Source: Rhizobium brockwellii
Lineage (GTDB): Bacteria; Pseudomonadota; Alphaproteobacteria; Rhizobiales; Rhizobiaceae
Assembly (NCBI RefSeq): GCF_000769405.2
Contig: NZ_CP053439.1
Location: 1,488,001-1,552,000 of the forward strand
Direction of reading: 5' to 3'
Length of the DNA: 64,000 nucleotides
The notes under the pieces are model-generated. The model worked only from the letters and a program-made list of their open reading frames with translations, had not been told where the DNA came from and did no database searches. The position numbers were made by a program, and so were the translations under genes. Of the stretch, positions 61,919 through 64,000 are shown piece by piece (the first letter of the stretch is position 1; each line of letters opens with the position of its first letter).

Positions 61919-62800
61919 TCAATTGGCGGCGGCCGCTCTGCGTCCCACGACATGTTCGCGCCAGACGGTGAAGATGCCGGCAGCGACCACGATCGCCGAG
62001 CCGACGATCATGTTGAAGCTGAGCGTTTCGCCATAGATTACCATGCCGATGATAGAGGCGTAGACAAGTGACAGATAGGTCAGCGGTTGGACGGCGGCGG
62101 CATCGAGAACATCATAGGCGCGGATCAGGAAATAATGGCTGGAGATGCTGGTCATGCAGACGAGCGCCATCCAGCCCCAGTCGCCCGGCGCCATCCAACT
62201 CCAGTAGAACGGCCCAACCAGCGTCATCGTGACGCCGCCGACGACGCCGGTATAGAAGAAGCTGGTCATCGACGAATCGTCGCGGCTGACCAGGCGGGTG
62301 GCGATAACGTAGAAGGCGAAGTTGAAGCAGGAAATGACGGCGAGAAGCAGCTTCACGTCGAAAAACTCGCCTTCCGGCTTCAGGATCAGCAGCACCCCGA
62401 AAAGTCCGGCGCCGATCGCTGCCCACCGCCGCCACCCGACCCGTTCGCCGAGGATCGGCATCGCCAGCAGAGCAATCAGGATCGGCGTCGCGGAAAAGAT
62501 CGCCTGTGAACGGGCAAGGCCGATCACGGCAAAACACGTGATGGCCAGAACCACCTGAACCGCAAGCAGAACGCCGCGCGTCACCTGCAGGAAGGGGCGT
62601 TTGGTGCGGGCCGTCGCCTTGATCCCGCCGCGCATCTTCGACGCGAGGATGATCGTGAAAAGCGCGAAGGCCCAGTAGCGGATCATCGTCACGAAGATCG
62701 GCGGATAGGCCGTCGCCAGATGTTTCGAGATGGCGTCCTGCAGCGAAAATATGGTGAGCGCCAATAGGGCGAAAATATAGCCTTGGGTCTTCGATGTCAT
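61919..62800 (-). CDS. DMT superfamily transporter (EamA)
   Basis: A 293-residue membrane protein with ten hydrophobic helices in two EamA repeats: TQGYIFALLALTIFSLQDAISKHLAT at the start and PEGEFFDVKLLLAVISCFNFAFYVIATRLVSR near the middle, with PLTYLSLVYASIIGMVIYGETLSFNMIVGSAIVVAAGIF at the end. Such proteins export metabolites. The start MTSKTQGY at 62800 is used. The gene is separated from the Lrp gene by 72 bases on the same strand. Confidence 0.92.
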   Translation of the reverse strand: MTSKTQGYIFALLALTIFSLQDAISKHLATAYPPIFVTMIRYWAFALFTIILASKMRGGIKATARTKRPFLQVTRGVLLAVQVVLAITCFAVIGLARSQAIFSATPILIALLAMPILGERVGWRRWAAIGAGLFGVLLILKPEGEFFDVKLLLAVISCFNFAFYVIATRLVSRDDSSMTSFFYTGVVGGVTMTLVGPFYWSWMAPGDWGWMALVCMTSISSHYFLIRAYDVLDAAAVQPLTYLSLVYASIIGMVIYGETLSFNMIVGSAIVVAAGIFTVWREHVVGRRAAAAN

Positions 62801-62872
62801 GACTTGCCAATGAGCGGGAAACGCCCGCACGCATCGAAAGTCTGGACAGGCTTTCGCCAAAGATGCAAGGCC

Positions 62873-63334
62873 TCAAAGGCCGACATTCGGCTTGTCGATG
62901 ATTTCTCTGAGCGCGAAGCTGGAATTGATCTTGACGACGTGGGGAAGGGCCGACAGCCAGTCGCGGTGGATGCGCTCATAATCCTCGAGATCACGGGCGG
63001 CGACCCTGAGGATATAGTCGTATTCGCCCGACATCAGGTAACAGACGAGCACGTTCGGGCAGAGCTTCACCGCTGCCTCGAATTCCGCCAGCGTCTTGGC
63101 GAACTGGCCGGAGAGCGAGATATGCACGATGGCGATCATCTTGTAGTCGAGCGCCTTGTGTGAAAGCCGCGCATGGTAGCCGCCGATGACGCCGCTTCTT
63201 TCCAAGATGTCGAGCCGGCGCGAACAGGCCGAAGGCGACAATCCGATCCTTTCGGCAAGCTCGGCATTGGTCATGCGGGCATTGGCCTGCAGCGCCTTAA
63301 GAATCGCAAGATCGATGGTGTCGAGATCGACCAT
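62873..63334 (-). CDS. Lrp/AsnC family regulator, probably AldR-like
   Basis: A 153-residue Lrp-type regulator: helix-turn-helix near residues 3-45 (LDTIDLAILKALQANARMTNAELAERIGLSPSACSRRLDILERSGVIGGY) and a RAM domain (IAIVHISLSGQ...CPNVLVCYLMSGEYDYILRVAARDLEDYERIH). It is divergent from the alanine dehydrogenase gene with 157 bases between the starts, the usual place of AldR, which activates ald in response to alanine. The start MVDLDTIDL at 63334 is chosen over an upstream start. Confidence 0.93.
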   Translation of the reverse strand: MVDLDTIDLAILKALQANARMTNAELAERIGLSPSACSRRLDILERSGVIGGYHARLSHKALDYKMIAIVHISLSGQFAKTLAEFEAAVKLCPNVLVCYLMSGEYDYILRVAARDLEDYERIHRDWLSALPHVVKINSSFALREIIDKPNVGL

Positions 63335-63491
63335 TCGAAGAACCTTCGAAAAAACATAGGAAGATTGCAATAATCGTCGAAAAATCGCGTCTTCGCAAAT
63401 CGTCTTTGCAAGGACATTTCACTGTCTTGATGGTTGGATTCCTCATCTGAAAAAATCCGCTGCCGCGGAGATAAAATTGAGAGGAACGCGC

Positions 63492-64000
63492 ATGCGTGTC
63501 GGTTGCCCGAAGGAAATCAAGAATCATGAATATCGCGTCGGCCTGACGCCGGCTTCGGTGCGCGAATATGTTGCCCACGGCCACGAGGTCTGGGTGGAGA
63601 CCAAGGCAGGCGTCGGTATCGGCGCTGATGATGCCGCTTATGCCGCGGCTGGCGCCAAGATCGCCGCCTCCGCCAAGGATATCTTCGAAAAGTGCGACAT
63701 GATCGTCAAGGTGAAGGAGCCGCAGCCTGCCGAATGGGCGCAGCTCCGCGACGGTCAGCTTCTCTACACCTATCTGCATCTGGCGCCGGATCCCGAACAG
63801 ACCAAAGGCCTCATCGCCTCCGGCGTCACCGCGATCGCCTATGAGACGGTGACCGACGAGCGCGGCGGCCTGCCGTTGCTGGCGCCGATGTCGGAGGTCG
63901 CCGGTCGCCTGTCGATCCAGGCAGGAGCGACCGCCCTGCAGAAGGCCAATGGCGGCCTCGGCGTCCTGCTTGGCGGCGTGCCCGGCGTGCTGCCGGCCAA
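63492..64000 (+). CDS. ald: Alanine dehydrogenase, cut by the window end
   Basis: NAD-dependent enzyme interconverting alanine with pyruvate and ammonia. About 169 of roughly 370 residues are visible and the frame runs open off the window end. The N-terminus is diagnostic: [20 protein letters not shown], with substrate-site Arg 15, [11 protein letters not shown] near 72-82 (Lys 74/75 region), [12 protein letters not shown] near 92 and [26 protein letters not shown] at the end of the visible part. It lies opposite the Lrp-type regulator. GAGAGGAACGCGC precedes the ATG. Confidence 0.96.
   Translation, partial: MRVGCPKEIKNHEYRVGLTPASVREYVAHGHEVWVETKAGVGIGADDAAYAAAGAKIAASAKDIFEKCDMIVKVKEPQPAEWAQLRDGQLLYTYLHLAPDPEQTKGLIASGVTAIAYETVTDERGGLPLLAPMSEVAGRLSIQAGATALQKANGGLGVLLGGVPGVLPA

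Noticed and set aside
1..64000. CRISPR arrays, insertion sequences, prophage genes
   Set aside because: No regularly spaced repeats, transposase or phage structural motifs were recognised anywhere in the window.

Overview
The window reads as chromosomal DNA of a fast-growing alphaproteobacterium of the Rhizobium group (R. leguminosarum / R. etli type). Grounds: high G+C coding DNA with rhizobial codon habits, several copies of the palindromic mosaic intergenic elements typical of rhizobia, GGAAC-N18-TT general-stress (EcfG/RpoE2-like) promoter motifs, BA14K-family proteins, a B12-dependent ribonucleotide reductase, and a phhA / hppD-hmgA-fahA-maiA set as found in rhizobia. No plasmid replication, conjugation, nodulation or phage structural gene is seen.

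Layout. (1) 2-8281: the end of a carbohydrate ABC transporter operon (permease, ATPase) running into four tightly packed redox enzymes (two GMC flavoproteins, a Gfo/Idh/MocA dehydrogenase, a fumarate-reductase-like flavoprotein). This is probably one uptake-and-oxidation operon for a sugar or polyol. (2) 8329-18767: a stress and envelope region with small membrane and secreted proteins, exonuclease III, a NarL/DegU-type two-component pair, BA14K and L,D-transpeptidase genes, and an orphan FixJ-like regulator. Several of these genes carry EcfG-type promoter motifs. (3) 19041-29149: a large winged-helix/NTPase regulator followed by a catabolic or detoxification cluster: truncated epoxide hydrolase, VOC protein, isochorismatase-like hydrolase, START-like protein, an exported crotonase, RidA, SDR, SnoaL-like and DJ-1/PfpI proteins. 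At least three sites around a GGTATCGCCGATACC palindrome suggest a shared regulator. (4) 29266-35588: phenylalanine/tyrosine degradation to fumarate and acetoacetate, with two Lrp/AsnC regulators. (5) 35879-41529: an accessory island with a decayed gene, an anti-phage dCTP deaminase homologue, a remnant of an HNH gene, and an abutting protein kinase-TPR gene pair. The pair is the best candidate for an undescribed (probably defence) system. (6) 41757-64000: mostly core genes: nrdJ with tandem NrdR-like boxes, gpt, a universal stress protein, a CinA-type protein, wrbA, tRNA-Leu(UAA), ilvA, an HlyU-family gene, a diguanylate cyclase, an MFS transporter, SDR/TetR and azoR/LysR divergent pairs, a CpdB-type nucleotidase, a PilZ protein, an EamA transporter, and an Lrp gene divergent from alanine dehydrogenase, which is cut by the window end.

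All assignments rest on reading motifs and translations by eye. No database search was run, so family names are judged from recognisable sequence and may be imprecise for hypothetical proteins.
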